A DNA stretch of 64,000 nt from Rhodocollybia butyracea (GCA_015501585.1 JADNRY010000020.1:186001-250000); one strand, 5' to 3'. Positions 1 through 14,036 are shown, numbered from the stretch's first letter. Made by a program: numbers and translations. Notes: a model not told the origin generated them from the letters alone.

Positions 1-1
1 C

Positions 2-306
2 CAGTCGAGGAAGCGTGGAACGTTGGAGAGCGACTTGTTGTTGGCTACTTTCGCGAGAGATAATTTGAGTGTGATGACAGAGATAGAGTTGAAAGAATAT
101 GACAAGGTGAGGCTTGGAATTCAACGCGAAAATGTATTTTCTCTGATGTTTTATAGCTCCTGGATGAACCAGACTGGGATATCTATTACTGGGCAACGGG
201 TAAACGGACGCCTCCGGAACGTTGGGCTGATAGTGCATTGTTGAAAAGGCTGAGTGTACATGCAAAGAATGAGGGAAAAGTTGTAAGGCGGATGCCTTCT
301 CTGTAA
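2..306 (+). CDS. SDHAF2: Succinate dehydrogenase assembly factor 2 (Sdh5), 3' part
   Basis: The 3' end of the mitochondrial factor that flavinylates the SdhA/Sdh1 subunit of complex II; the 5' end lies outside the window. Frame 2 reads [19 protein letters not shown], then after an intron [15 protein letters not shown] and [12 protein letters not shown], ending in VVRRMPSL and a stop at 304-306. This is the conserved core of the SDHAF2/Sdh5 family ([24 protein letters not shown]). The intron is 107-156 (50 nt, GTGAGG...TAG), which joins EYDK to LLDEPDW exactly as in the family. Identification is firm; only the N-terminus with its targeting peptide is missing. Confidence 0.93.
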
Positions 307-502
307 TATATTGATAGTGAGTGGATTTACTTGTCTGCGTATAATGTTCGTTAACTGATCCGAAGCAGCGTAGTCTAGTAGCTTTCGGCGTCTGTTTGAG
401 CGCTAATACATGCTGACTCAGAGTGATGTCACTACTCCGTCATGTCTCAGTGCGCCACTACTTAAATCGACTGTCCCATTTTCGTTTCTCTTCCTCTTGA
501 AC

Positions 503-2039
503 ATGCACATTCAACTCAATCGTAAACTTGCGCTTATTCTTCTTCTCGCCTCGACACCGACGTACACATACGCATCGTCGTGGTTTGGCTCAACCTCGGC
601 TCCATCAGCGTACCCTTCCTCCTTTTCATCCTGGACTTCATCTCAGTACGAATCTTTCCAAAACTCCGTCGCCTCTGTGCGCGAGAGTACCTTTGACGCA
701 TGGGACGACTCTCGTCTCCGGCAGTGGCTTTTGGAACAAGGCGTTGTCGCGCCCAAAGGTCCACGAGAGGAAATCGTCTTACAAGCTAAACAGAGGTGGA
801 GAGACTGGGAGAAAGCCAAAGCTAATTACGAATCTTCGGCTTCTTCTGTAATATCCGAAGCTTCTTCTACAGTTTCCTCCGCAACTTCTGCAGCCACCTC
901 TGCAGTAACCTCCTTCGTCGCACAAGCAACAGCTGATCTCCCGCAGCACCCGCTCGACGACACGAAAGACTATATCTGGTCCACGTGGGATGACGCAAAG
1001 CTGCGCAAGTATCTCGTCCAGCAAGGTCTCATCGACGACCGAACTGCTGCTGGAAAGAAACGCGACGAGCTCATCGCCATCGTGAAGGATAGGTACAAGG
1101 ACGCCCAACAGAATGCCTATGAGATGTGGTCTGATACTTATATGCACGATTGGCTCGCATCCCACAACCTCATTGACACCCGCTCCTCGCTTCAGAAGTC
1201 GCGCGACGAGTACCTCGATCTCATGCGCGACTATTATTACACCTCCTCGCAGCGCGTATGGGATTCTTGGTCTGAGAGCGATATGAAGCAATGGCTGGTC
1301 GATAACGGTATCGTCAAGAGTGAAGCTGAGATTCGCAAGGAGAAGATGCGACGAATGGTACAGGATAATTATTCTAATGCCAAGTCGACCGCTGTCTCGG
1401 CGTGGTCTGAGAGTCAGATGAGGAATTGGCTAATCGAGAACGGGTATATGAAGAGCGACGCACAGGCCAAGAGGGATGAAGTCGTAAAGATGTTCAAAGA
1501 CAAGTTAGTGTCTCGAATTACTCTCAATCTAACCCTGATTCTAATTCATTATTTTCTTTTCCAGATATGACACCGTCTCCGCTAGCGCCGCATCCTACTT
1601 TGTCTGGCCCGACGCAAGGCTCCGCGCTTACCTCCGCGAACATTCTATCCTCTCGTCTCCCACATCTTCGTCCTCATCCTTCTTCGGATCCCCCAACCAA
1701 GAATCCTTCTCCCTCCCCAAATCCCGCTCCGAACTCCTCCAAGAAACGCGAATCAGATGGGTACAAACGACCTCGGCAGCCGAAAACGTCGTGAACAAGA
1801 TCAAAGAGATCTTGGACGCTAATGTCATTGCCCCAGTGGGGGAACAGCTCGAGCGGATCTGGGATCTGGTGGTCGGTACTGTGAGTTCTGGAAAAGCGGG
1901 TGTTGAGGACGCGGAGGCGGATGTGGACGAGAAGTTTGAGGAGGGAAAGGAGCAGGCGAAGGGAGAGTATGCGAAGGCGCGGAAGCATACTATAAGGAAG
2001 GGGAAGGCGGCGCACCAGAAGGTTAATGGGGAGATGTGA
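503..2039 (+). CDS. Ish1/Msc1-repeat protein with signal peptide
   Basis: Predicted 491-aa secretory-pathway or nuclear-envelope protein. It starts with a hydrophobic signal-like segment (KLALILLLASTPTYTYA) and carries about six Ish1 repeats of the type W.d..LR.WL...G, such as STWDDAKLRKYLVQQGLI and AWSESQMRNWLIENGYM, each followed by a charged helix. One intron, 1504-1564, joins MFKDK to YDTVSASAAS and restores the sixth repeat. The ATG at 503 is preferred over the in-frame ATG at 410 because it places the signal peptide at the N-terminus. The C-terminus is acidic, lysine-rich and coiled-coil-like. In fission yeast Ish1 is a stress-induced nuclear-envelope protein; the role here is inferred from the repeat family only. 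Confidence 0.85.
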
Positions 2040-2240
2040 AGGGCTTATAAGAATGATTGAACTGTCGTTATCGTCTATCGTAGATCCGTTGTTGTATGTA
2101 CTGTAAAAGTAGTATACTGTAGTAACCGATTTTCTTTGCTTATAGCTCTCGAGCATCGGTGACCTAAAACGTAGAAACTCGTCAAAAGGGCTTGCGGTAT
2201 AAATGGTTGTCGTTGTACATATGCACGCCGCACGCCGCAT

Positions 2241-2387
2241 ACTAACGAGATAGGGTAAGCTAAAATGGAACATAGTATGTGGAACGCACTAGGTCATCAT
2301 GACTAGACCAGCGCTACTAACTCAACTATTCCACGAACACCGCCAACGTTGCTCACCAAAGCCAAAGATGCCAGAGCCGATGATGGC
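2241..2387 (-). pseudogene. Relic fragment of the MFS transporter gene
   Basis: About 150 bp closely resembling 6012-6196 of the intact MFS gene in the same orientation (shared blocks such as GCTCACCAAAGCCAAAGATG and GCTAAAATGGA). It includes the exon encoding IIGSGIFGFG and the adjoining intron and short exon, so it was copied from genomic DNA and not from mRNA. It has no open frame of its own. It lies just downstream of APH-like copy A. Confidence 0.75.
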
Positions 2388-2622
2388 AGTAAGGTCTTAA
2401 GGTCCTAAAATCTTGTACGAATTTATAGTAACCAAGCCCAAGCGCTTGGATTCGATGAATAGCAATTCGATAGAATGACAATCCAGAAACTTAAGCCTCG
2501 TAATGAGGAGTATCACCGAAGTGTGTCTCGAACAATTGGTAATTTGTAGGATTCGCTAGCGACGAATACACAGTCGAGTCTATCAAGAACATCTATCAAG
2601 AACATCGTACAAACTTAATATC

Positions 2623-3532
2623 CTACCGTTTTTCCCAAATAGCATCCAACTCCTTAACGGATGCCCCATCTGTAACTATCGGTATATGCTTCTTCCAGCT
2701 ATCAGGAGCCCTTTCAAGCATTGCAGCACCCATCGTGGCAATATACTCAAAGCAGAGCGGATAAAACGCCGACCACTCCCAATCTACTAACCAAAGTTTG
2801 CCATCGTCTCCAACAATCACATTGCGCATGCTGATATCGCCGTGTGTGAGCGCCATTGGCTCAGTATAGTCGATAGTATGTTTCTCAGATTTATCGAGAG
2901 AAGCCACAAGCTCCCTGGAAGTCTTGAAGGGACCTGCTGGTCGAAGGGGGAAAAGAGGCCATATTCCTTCGCATCGCTCAGGTTTATTCGACATCGGCCC
3001 TGGGGCGTGACGACGTTTATATACCGCAGAGGCCTGGCGCAGTTGACGGACGTATCCACGAAGGGTCCATGCAACGAGGGAGTATAGTGGGGCCAAACCC
3101 TGTCAAGGCGTTTCCCGGGAATTTTCTCCATAAGGATGTAGTGCTGCAATCCAAGTTCGTCATTGACGCATCGGCGAACGCGCGGGACAGGGATAGACGT
3201 ATGCTCATGCACAAAGGCAAGCACGCGCGCTTGGGCAGCGGGAAGTGTAGACTCGCATATGTTGCGCTTGACGACTGTGTCTGCGCAAAGATCGTGAACG
3301 TTGCAGTACGACCGTACTCCGACTGTGAATATGGCATCGGGCAATGCTGGTGCGGTTTTGAGACGCTCGATGACTTCGGCATCACTCCAGGCGTCGGAAG
3401 GCGAAGGCTGGCATCGTATAAATTAGGTGCATTCTGCCTAAGAGATCAGTTAGTTCTTCTTACGTTGAGTATATCAGTGTCTTTCCTGGTCAGTTCGGCG
3501 ACCCCAAGTAATTGGTCGAGGATTTCCGCCAT
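2623..3532 (-). pseudogene. APH-like phosphotransferase copy A (frameshifted)
   Basis: Member of the aminoglycoside/choline phosphotransferase fold family (APH), present in six copies in this window. Exon 1 encodes MAEILDQLLG...; intron 3408-3463; exon 2 starts SPSDAWSDAEV. The catalytic loop HGDISMRNV and metal motif LVDWEWS are intact. The frame breaks after WPHYTP: compared with the other copies about 13 nt are missing (the PLQKFL codons) near 3084-3090, so the N- and C-terminal halves are in different frames. No intron explains this. About 160 bp of 3' flank is shared with copy B, showing tandem duplication. The family phosphorylates small molecules or proteins; the substrate is unknown. 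Confidence 0.8.
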
Positions 3533-3896
3533 CAGGAGAGCTCTTGATTCTAGCCTTTAGGGATAGGGCTTGGGCGTATTGGACTAGCTGACTATCAAGA
3601 AAAAAATAGCATCATCTGAGACACCTTGACCAATCAAATTTCAAAACCCGGCAGAGGACGCTACGCGTAATTTGGTCAGGCTAAAGTAGAATGAGAAGCA
3701 ACCTTTAGAGCATGTGTATATATTTCACCTATCAGACATGAGACGGTGTGTTTGGTGGCAATTACAATCCAGAAGGTCCTCATAATGCTGGGAGTATTAC
3801 CAGACCGTGTCTCGAACAATTCGTAGGATCGCGTTTAGATTCGCTAGCGACGGATACACAGTGCTGCCTTGGTGCTGTCAAGAAAACCGTACAAAC
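3533..3896. other. Spacer between APH copies A and B
   Basis: No gene seen. Positions about 3766-3896 match 2463-2622, the 3' flank of copy A (shared GTGTCTCGAACAATT, ATTCGCTAGCGACG, CGTACAAACTTAAT), which marks the repeated unit of the tandem duplication. Confidence 0.6.
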
Positions 3897-5012
<1,116 letters not shown>

Positions 5013-5044
5013 AAAAAGGGGCTCCTCGAAGACACAATTTGTAA

Positions 5045-5653
5045 CACCAAGTAAGCCTGAACAAGCGGCTATACATACTTGAAATGATCACAAAGTAGTA
5101 CATTACGAGTTAAGGATAGCAGAAATATGGTCATGAACATACCAATTCTCCTCGCGTTCTGCCAGTCCCCTTAACTCTCGTTTACCTCAGGTTTGCCCTG
5201 AAAGCCTCAAACTTGTCGTAGACTAGGGACCTTTGCTAATAATAAAAGGTACACTCCCTCAAGCGCTTACGCGAATCTCGCTTTCCATGAGAGAAACCGG
5301 CGAAAACGAGATCGCACCGATCTTATGCCAATCACGCACGACTATAAGTAGAGTTGTAAGTAGTAGTAGATATGTACATAAGATTGCTTACTCGTAAATC
5401 TATGATACTATCAAAATTTAATATCCTCACATTCCATGAAGCATGAGGGAATCTATAGTCCAAACCGCAGAATAAAGCCAGACTGACAACTATGCAAGAA
5501 GGAATCCAATCAGGGATCATTTAGCAACCTCCATCGAGAGCAACGAAGTTCGAACGGTATGCGTCAGCTTGATATCTGATGGTTTCTTTGTTTTTTGTTG
5601 ACATTATGTGTCTTTAACCAGGCAGATCTCCCTTTCCAGCTCAATGATAGTCT
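5045..5653. other. Intergenic, no gene seen
   Basis: Between the exon-1 relic of APH copy B and the 3' end of the MFS gene. No supported coding signal on either strand. Confidence 0.5.
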
Positions 5654-7843
5654 TTAGCCTACCGTCAAAGAGCTCCGCGCGCGCATTCCTTCGCCCTTAT
5701 AGTATATCCATATCGGGAACGGAATTCCAAGGACGATCGCTAGGCCTAAAGAAAAAAAACGATATGTCAAGACCACTTGCACGAATGTTGAAGCCGAAAG
5801 GGACAAAAGGAAACAAATCTCACCTCCCAAAAGCGACCCTCCGCCTCCGTATCCTAGAGCAGCGAACATCTGCGTTGCAAAGAGCGGGAAAGCAAAGCCG
5901 AATAGCGAACGCATGACCTAGTTTGTTTCAGTTGTGAGCGTTATAGAAAACGGCAACGTGCGAAGCTTACAGATGCTGCGGCAAGCGCACTTGCGGCATA
6001 CTGGAAAGCATCGACGAGATAGAGTTGGATGGGCAGGCTAAAATGGAGCATATGAGGACACGGTGGATCCCCTAGTGATGTAGATGAACGCACTATGTGG
6101 TCATCATGCCTAGACCAACACTATTAGCTCAACCTTTCCACGAAAGCCGCCAACAATGCTCACCAAAGCCAAAGATGCCAGAGCCGATGATGGGCATTAT
6201 CCAATGTATCTTTGCTTGCGCGGACCAACCGAACCAGCTAAGCGATAATATGAGTAAGCAGCGACGGAGGAACTGGAGCAAAAACGCACAACATCCCGAC
6301 AGGAACCCACAACGAACCGAAGGCTAGAGCTGGAATACGCATTTCAGGTGTGCCCTTTCCACCGTTTTTTTCCCTCAGCTAAAGAGAGGAAAGATGTGAG
6401 TAGATGTCCTGGCGATAATGAGGACGGAAAACGTGCATAAAGGTAGATCTGATTAGCCTGTTTCGCTCCAAACAGCGTAGCCACAATGAACCCAATGCCC
6501 AAACCGAGGTAAACCAAACCTCCAATTTCCGTGTCAAATCCATAGACGTCGCTGAACAGTGCTAGAAAAGAGATGAGTCGTCAGTGAGCGATAGCCAAAG
6601 AAAAAGCTTACTTGGAAAGGTGGTGAACATGAGGTAGTAGATCCCATACATGCTGGTTTATTTCAATAACAGGGCAAACCGGTGAAGAAAGAACTGTACG
6701 CACAAAGCCATGTAGAGACTCAGGATGAAACAAATGAAGCTTCGCGTCAACAAGATGAGCGGCCTAGAGAAATTCATCCACAGGTATTGCGATTTCGTCA
6801 TGTTGGATATCGGTCCATGAGCGTGTTTTGCTTTTTCAACGTCACCCTCTGCCAACGCTCTCCGTGCGCGAATGACAGGTGCATAGGTTTCCTTCAAGAG
6901 AGGTATCCCAAACACAAGCGAGATTGCACTTAGTCCTGCGATGATGACGAAAATGTATTTAGCGCCAATGGACTGTGCGACGAAGCCTCCGATGATAGGG
7001 CCAACAGCAGGTCCAATTAGAGGCCCGAGACTGTATACAGCCATCGCGAATGCTCGGTCGCGTTCAGAGAAGACGTCACCGACTGAGCCTCCACCGCATG
7101 CTATAGGTGCGCTGGCAGAAAATCCGCCTGTCACATAAAGTTAGAGGGGGGAAGTATGATAATGTGTTCGGCTGCTTACTGAGGGTTCGGAATCCGATAA
7201 ATGAGCCTGCGGTAGGAGCGAATGCGCAGCCAAGGTTGAAAGCAAGAGTGAAGAACGCGCCGGCATGGAGAACCCACTGCAAACACGCCTCAGGATCCCG
7301 GCCTTCGAGAAAAGATGGTAATGACTTACAGTCCGCCCGTAAATTTCTGAAAGAGGCGCGAGGATTAAAGGCTAGATTGGGCGTTAGCAACAGAACGGAC
7401 GAGGTGTATGATACGAAACGACAACATACCCCCAATGCGAATGTAATCAAGAAAACGCTGAGCATCAAGGATATTAGTGTGTCCGACGTTACACCATATT
7501 TTATTGCAAGATCTGGAAGGCCGGGAGCCATCATCGAACTGGATAACGGAGAGACAAATGTGTACAGAGAAACCTAAAGAAAAGAATCCGTTGAATCACT
7601 TAATACTACTTTCAGAACAAAGACTTGTGTGCTCACAATCCCGATAGAAGTCCATTTCTTGGTCGTAGACCAATTTCTCGGATTAATCTCATCGTCCTCC
7701 CAATCATCTTGGACATTCTCGATCGCCTCCTCCTTCTTATCGTCTGGTATTGCCGATTCTCCGTGCCCATTAGGAACTTTCGCGACGTGAGCAGCAGTCG
7801 TCGAAGAGTGCTCTGAAGGGGTCCTGGCTTTCTCTTCAGACAT
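5654..7843 (-). CDS. MFS drug/polyamine:H+ antiporter (DHA1 type)
   Basis: Twelve-TM major facilitator of the fungal DHA1 multidrug/polyamine group (Tpo/Flr type), expected in the plasma membrane. The N-terminal tail is acidic and followed by NPRNWSTTKKW, the usual entry to TM1 in this group. Then come SSMMAPGLPDLA, PLILAPLSEIYGRT (motif A region), VYSLGPLIGPAVGPIIGGF (motif C) and LYMAFMYGIYYLMFTTFP, ending in ALGYGGGGSLLGGLAIVLGIP. About eleven short introns are needed, among them 7574-7636 (GTGAGC...TAG); all join in frame without stops, so the gene looks intact. The ATG at 7843 is chosen because it gives MSEEKART with no in-frame ATG upstream. A fragment of this gene is duplicated at 2.2 kb. 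Confidence 0.88.
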
Positions 7844-9650
7844 GATTTGAGCGGATTCCAAATCAAGGACCTCGTAGGGGGCGGAAGCCGCAAAGAATGA
7901 GGATAAAGATTGGAAAAATCATCTTGATATGGCTTTTATATGTGTGAAAACTTCAAACTTCGACAGAGGCCGGTATAAACGAAGCTTGACGCAATTTCCT
8001 GTTGGTCAATGGGAGGAATTGGCATGTCAGTCGGATCAACCGGGAAATAGTGATCCGGCATGTCATATCCGCTCAACCTAACTCAAAACTTTGTATGTAT
8101 GTAGCCGACTGCAGATCTCTGTGTAATCTGAGCTCTATGTATGTACGCACCTACTTAAGCCCACTTATCGTTAGCTGGAGGGGTCGTACCACGGTGAACT
8201 TTCATTTCACCGTTGGTCAGTACCCGTCGAGGCCGAATACCTTTCCATTTGCTTTCCATTCCGTTTACATTCCGATCCAGCTGACTTGTGCACTTTGTTG
8301 CTCTGGGCCTGCCGGGCTTACTCTCGTTTACCTTTTTATACCCGTATTCTTAGCACCATACATACTTATGAGGCAAAATTTATATCCGCTTAACTCCCTT
8401 TGTGTAATTGTGTAGAATTGTGTTGACTTGTGGCTTAGATATGAGAGATTTGGCAATTCATACTCGATGAATGAGTCGCTTGATATTGAAGCTATTGAAG
8501 CGGTCTAATGATGGTGACGCGTACTGTATGCGTAAGTCTAGCCCATCGAGATTCACGGTCACTGGAAAGTGAGAAGACGCGTCGCTGTATTCACACAGTA
8601 TCGTGCGGATATGAATGAACACACAGGCCAAGCTACTTGGGTAATATACTCGGTGAACTGCTTCTCCGACCGTTCAGAGGACTTGACCCTCAGAATAGAG
8701 TTTTGGAACGCGTATTGCACGCTGACCAGTGAATGTGGCACCTGTTCAGCAGAGAAGACGGTTGTCAATTAGGATTTGGGGCAAAAGTAAAAGTTAAAAC
8801 TCATGATGCACGAGTTGGCGTTACAGGGTTCATTGTACAATTCGGAAACAAGAACGGGTGTACAGCAAAGATCAGGGCAGACTCGAGATTAGTTGAAAAT
8901 TCACAAAAGTCGAGGAACCGCAGGCCCCATCTAGCTTCAACGCGATCGTTGACAACTTGCGAAGCCACTAGTCTCCCTACTGTTTCTGGGCTCTGCTTCG
9001 GATATTAATCGGAGGAGTAATCGCAAGACGGGTAAAATCCAGTGCCAGCTCCCGACTTTGACGAACGGCCGGCAACGTTGCTGCCTGGAGGCACTTGGTG
9101 CGTCGTGTGTACCTGTTCGACCTAAGCCAAGAATTTGCTAAATCCAAAGGAGAACTTTGGAACCAACACGAAGGTTTCTGTATACATACTTACTGTGCTA
9201 CCTGTTATTTCTATGAACCACGAACTTGAAATTGCGAAATTCTGGAGCACGCGAATATTATCAGGAATTTCGTCATTGTTCTCGTCTTGGATGTTTTTGA
9301 ATCAGAACAGTTCGAAAAAAAACAGTGGGCTCCAGTAGATTCCACAAAGATTGAGGAGATGAATATTGCCATGAGGCCGACGGTCACGAATGAGCATGTG
9401 TGGGACCACTAATCCATATGATATTGCTGTTCAGCGCCAGTGCTCGAGTCAGCCAGTGCATTGAATGTCAAGCCCACTAGTAGAGGCATGAACGTGACCG
9501 TTTTGTTGTGATGAACGCAATTGTGCGCTATTGAAGGCTAGAGTATTGACTTATGAGAAATGTTGATGCCTAGCAAGAGCCGCCCGGATTAAAGAGGACC
9601 AAACATCATTTACCACTGCTCCTCTTCTACACCCATCTTGATTCTTCGCA
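7844..9650. other. Intergenic, divergent promoters
   Basis: About 1.8 kb between the divergent MFS gene and DUF3602 gene. Only short, unconvincing open frames were seen, with no family match and no repeat. It probably holds the promoters of both genes. Confidence 0.5.
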
Positions 9651-10667
9651 ATGAACAGTAACAGAAGAAATATATCGTTACCTCAGGAAAGACAGTCTTT
9701 TTCCGACCAGATGTCTTCTATCGGCGCCAGAATCAACCGGGCTTTCAGTAGAGGTCGTAGTGCGGAACGACTATCGAGGGATTTTGACAATGAATCTTTG
9801 GCTAGTTCTACAGCGACGGTGGTTTCAACCCAAGGTAAGAACATGGCTCGTTCGATTTCGAAGACCAGATGGTAGTGGTTGAAGTTTAAGGATAGATATC
9901 TGCCTTATCTTCCTTATCTATTCGCCGGCGGCGGCATCATATTTCTCTCCCATTTGAATGGCTAGTTGATAAAAGCTTGTATACTGACCTTAACAATCAG
10001 ATAACATAGGCGAACGTTCGGTTTCCAGAGGTCGAGAGGGATTACGCGTGCGCTTCGACCTTGATCTCCGTATTTTCCGAGTTCTCATATTTCATTTTTT
10101 TCACAGCGGTCTTCGGGAAGAGGAGGACTTGGGAATATTATAACGCCTACTGTGCCAGAGAATTCTACAGTGGATCATTCAACATCTTTGGTACGAGGAA
10201 GAGATACCAGGCCATCAACAACAGTATCTGCAGGAACTGTAAGATCCCATCTTTATCTATTCTATCTAACTAAAACGACGCCGCAAAGTCATTTTCTACT
10301 GGTCGTGGAGGCGCAGGAAATATCCGTCCAACCTCTCAAGAGGAATCTGATGCTATAACCCTGGTCTCATCTGTTCGCAAACCATTCTTTCTGCGCGTAC
10401 TCTATCTTACCGATATCTAATTCAGCGATCTTCCGATGTCCCACGTTCACCGTCACAGACTTCTCCCTCTAGAAACGTACTGTCGACAGGCCGAGGAGGC
10501 ATAGGCAACATCAAGCGGAATCCTACAGGAGACTCTAATAACAAGTGAGAATTCTGGCCGTTTATTTTCTTAACTGATGTTGTACAGTCAGGCAACACCA
10601 ACAGAGGGCGGCGATCAAGAACAAAATGGACGAGTTTGAGAACATTTTGAAGTCTAAGCGAATGTGA
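9651..10667 (+). CDS. DUF3602/Par32-like GRGG-repeat protein
   Basis: Small fungal protein built around three copies of the motif S/T-GRGG-x-GNI: SGRGGLGNIITP, STGRGGAGNIRPTS and STGRGGIGNIKRNP. This spacing is the hallmark of DUF3602 (yeast Par32, a TORC1-linked phosphoprotein acting on ammonium transport). Exon 1 encodes MNSNRRNISLPQERQ; five introns of 46-160 nt follow. For the last intron the acceptor TCAG before GCAAC (about 10593) is chosen because it gives a helical, family-like end QQRAAIKNKMDEFENILKS; the alternative acceptor four bases earlier gives a shorter, unnatural tail. The sequence between motifs is Ser/Thr-rich and probably disordered. Function here is inferred from the family. 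Confidence 0.82.
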
Positions 10668-11072
10668 AGACTTGGATTGGCTCACGCGTGTATTGTTATA
10701 TGTATACCAGTCTCAGAGAACCTGTTGAACCTGTGAACGCCGTATCAGCTATCGGCTATCAGATAATCATACAGGTAATCTTCAGCGCTTCAGTACTTCA
10801 ATTGTTGTACCATATCCACTGCCTCAAGATTCTTATTCATCTCTCTCTCTGTAACGGCGTAAGACAACATGTACCTGTCCTTCCTTGTCGTTTAAAAACG
10901 AGACAGAACTTTCTCGCAACAGTATGGAGAACCGTTTTTACATGTCTTCGCACGGCTTTCATACTTTCAACCATCTCAACTTAAAGGAAAAGACAGATAT
11001 CCGTCGCATGACCAGCCAGGCTCGTCTCTCTAATTCTGTGTTTCGAACCTGCTGTTTATCCACAATATCCAG
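10668..11072. other. Intergenic, promoter side of the transcription factor
   Basis: No gene seen. The bases just before the ATG at 11073 (ATATCCAG) look like a splice acceptor, so a 5' UTR intron or an extra upstream exon is possible. Confidence 0.4.
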
Positions 11073-14036
11073 ATGTCTTGTGCCGAATGTCGTAGGTCCG
11101 TGTATTACAAGTCCCATACAGTAAAGATCGTTGATCTAGCTAGATTAAAGATAAAATGCAACAAGAAGATACCTTGCGACTCGTGCGTCAAGAGAGGTTG
11201 CGTTTCCCTGTGTCCGACTGGCTCAAGAGCTAAAAAGTGTGCTACTACAGTATGAAAAGTTATCCTAAAGACTGATACGATTGGAATGTCTAGAGCTCCA
11301 TCTTCCGACTCTGACGAACTGTATAGGAAGCTTGATGCCATGAGCGAACGAAATCGCGCCCTAGAAGAAGCACTTCGAGTCCTTCAGTCCACTGTTTCCT
11401 CCGAAGCACACCCTTTGTTCCAGAATCCAGAAAACTCACCTGAAGAAATAGTAATAGATGATGTAGCTGAACATGATATTGTTGAAACACTCGGAACATT
11501 GAGTCTTGGAGATGGGAGTACACGATACTTTGGGCGTTCGGCGGGGCCAGAGGTCAGTAACATTAAAATACATCCTTGTGTCCCTTTTCCCCTAAACCTT
11601 TTCATCAGAGCTTGCTTATGCACACCGCAGAGTCTCAAGTTTTCGTCCCACCAAGCATAATATCCCAACTCGCGAATAGCTTCCCCTTTACCTCCGAGGG
11701 CACCTGGGATATCACCCGGTCTACGAACAAACTACTATGGTATCTCCCAGACAAAGAACGCGCATGGTATCTTGCCGAGATATATCTAAACTACAATGGC
11801 TGGAGTCCGACTTTCATATCCCGAGACGAGCTCTTCAACGATCTTTTGACTCCCGTGTATCAACTCCTCTCTAGGCTCGATGCAGAAGATTATTCGGAAG
11901 ATACCGTTCACATACCCATCGCCTCGTCCCGATTAGCGGTTTTGTTTTTCGTTTTCGCCCATGCCTCTTTGACGGACCTTAGCCTTCCCAGGTTTCATGT
12001 CGATTCTGAATACTATTTTGATCTGGGTCGAGCGAGTCTGGCGTTGTTTCCTACCTTGAGTTCTCCCGATATAAGTAGCGTTCAGGCTCTTGGGCTGGCT
12101 TCGCTCTTTCTCGCTTATGGTGGACCGAGACACGATATGGAAGGTGCTTGGAGCTATATGGCGATCGCGGTCAAATTATCACATACTGTGAGTTGGTAAA
12201 CGTTAATAGTCCCCAGTACGACTACTCAAACTTTTATATCTAGCTTGGTTTACGTGCGTCAAGGTTTTAGTTACCATCCAAACGCGTCTCCTAAGTTAAC
12301 ACATCTTTGAACATAGATCACGAAAGCCCGACCTGGAATTTGGACGCGAAAACACTATTTCGAAGACGTTCGATCTTTTGGGAACTTTTCAACCAAGACT
12401 GTTTCATGGTACGTATGCTATTCTCTTAGAGTGATGCCTCACATAACTTACTCTTCGTGATAGAGTCTAGCACTTGGGAGACCGCCTTCGATTTACTTTT
12501 CTCATGCTGAGCCTCCAGTACCGGATGACCCAGACGACAGCGTAGTTGACGAAGGGATCAAGGAACCAGGATGTAACTGCTCGGTTTCTTATCGATAAGA
12601 ACGAAGCTTACCCCCAAATCTAACAGATCTCCGTTGGCGCGACGAATTTGCGAAATATATCCTCCCTCGTGTGATGGATATCGCGCTGTCCCCAAACGAA
12701 CCTCAATACCAAACTATCCTCGATCTGGACCAGCGTATTCGACAACACATTGTTCCAAAAAAGTACGATCAACTGCCTAAGAGGCCCGGAGTAGAAGACC
12801 CGACTGCTACCATCGCCTTGGAAGGGATATGTTACCGGACGGTAACATTGCCACTACGAAGCTATCAGATGATATTCCGTCGAGAAATAGGTAGGTCCAT
12901 ACCGCTATGGCTGCCAATGTCATGAAACTGATGTTTACCTTGCAATATCGCAGTTATCATCCACATACATAGGATCTTCTTCGCCAAAGCTTTGTTACAT
13001 TCTCCATCTAACCCTTCAAACAGCTCTTACGCGCCTTCATTCATGGCTACTCTGCAATCTGCTTCGACTATTTTGAATATGACAGCTAGTTATTTTCGAC
13101 GGCATGCGGAGATTATACTGAGGTTTTGGTCGAGCTGGGGAGGGCGTAAGTAGTTTTTTTTCGTTCACCGTCTCAACTTTCTCACCCGATACCTGGTCAC
13201 CGTATGGTATTTTCGCAGTTTTGGGTGCCGGTGTAAGCATTTTTCGTTATTCTTCATCTCACACTGAGGCTGAAAAACAAAACCTGTTCGTTCTTTCGTT
13301 CGTTATAGATCATTGTAGGGCTGGTCGCCATACGGTGCCCTACGAGTATCCAAGCTGATGATGCTTATACGGACCTTTCCTTGATTATGGACGTATTCAA
13401 AGCCGGCGCGGCTTATTCTTCGAGAATGAAACGTGGAATGGTAAGTAAATCACAATACAGAGCTTTTTTTTTCTTTCTTTCGTTTTGAAGTTCCGAACAT
13501 ATTTGACGGGATTTCTTTTGCCTTTTTCGCAGGATGTCTTGTTTAGATTACACGAGAAAGCAACAAAGGTGCACAACTTGAAACACCATCCAACGGCAAA
13601 TGAAGCTACGGCTCAAGCGCAGATACATGCTATCCAGGAGGGCGCGCTTGAGGAATTGGCAACGTTTATGGGGCGCACGAAGCTAAAAGTGGTGCCTAAT
13701 ACTGGGAATGAAGACGAAGTCAACCCGAAAACAGCAACGAATCTAGATACAAATCCACAGCGATCTGCGCATAGTACTCATACTCATACCTACATGCACC
13801 CCCCTATAGATATTGGCTTCGATCCACATTCATCCTTTCAAGGCGCAGTTACTACCGATCATGAATTCGATGGACCCAGTCTCTCTCGCCTCCCGTTGAG
13901 CTATGAACCGACTAGAGGAGAAGGAAAATCTCCTGCTATCGATTGGCTGGGAAATGCATTGCTTGACGGGACTCATTTGATTTCTGCACCTTCTGTTCCT
14001 CCTTCATCCCAGTATTTCGATTCGCTTTGGGGGTGA
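11073..14036 (+). CDS. Zn2Cys6 fungal transcription factor
   Basis: Nuclear DNA-binding regulator. The N-terminal zinc cluster is CAECRRLKIKCNKKIPCDSC...C (CX2CX6CX5CX2CX8C), split by the 48-nt intron 11096-11143 between CRR and LK. A short coiled coil follows (YRKLDAMSERNRALEEALRVL). The middle homology region (fungal_trans type) runs from about 11680 to 12590: WYLAEIYLNYNGWSPTFISRDELF, SVQALGLASLFLAYGG, RRRSIFWELFNQDCFMSLALGRPPSI. The C-terminal part (from 13530) contains a His/Thr-rich stretch and ends in PPSSQYFDSLWG, a possible activation tail. About nine introns. It lies between a DUF3602 gene and the HDAC gene; target genes cannot be told from context. Confidence 0.87.
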
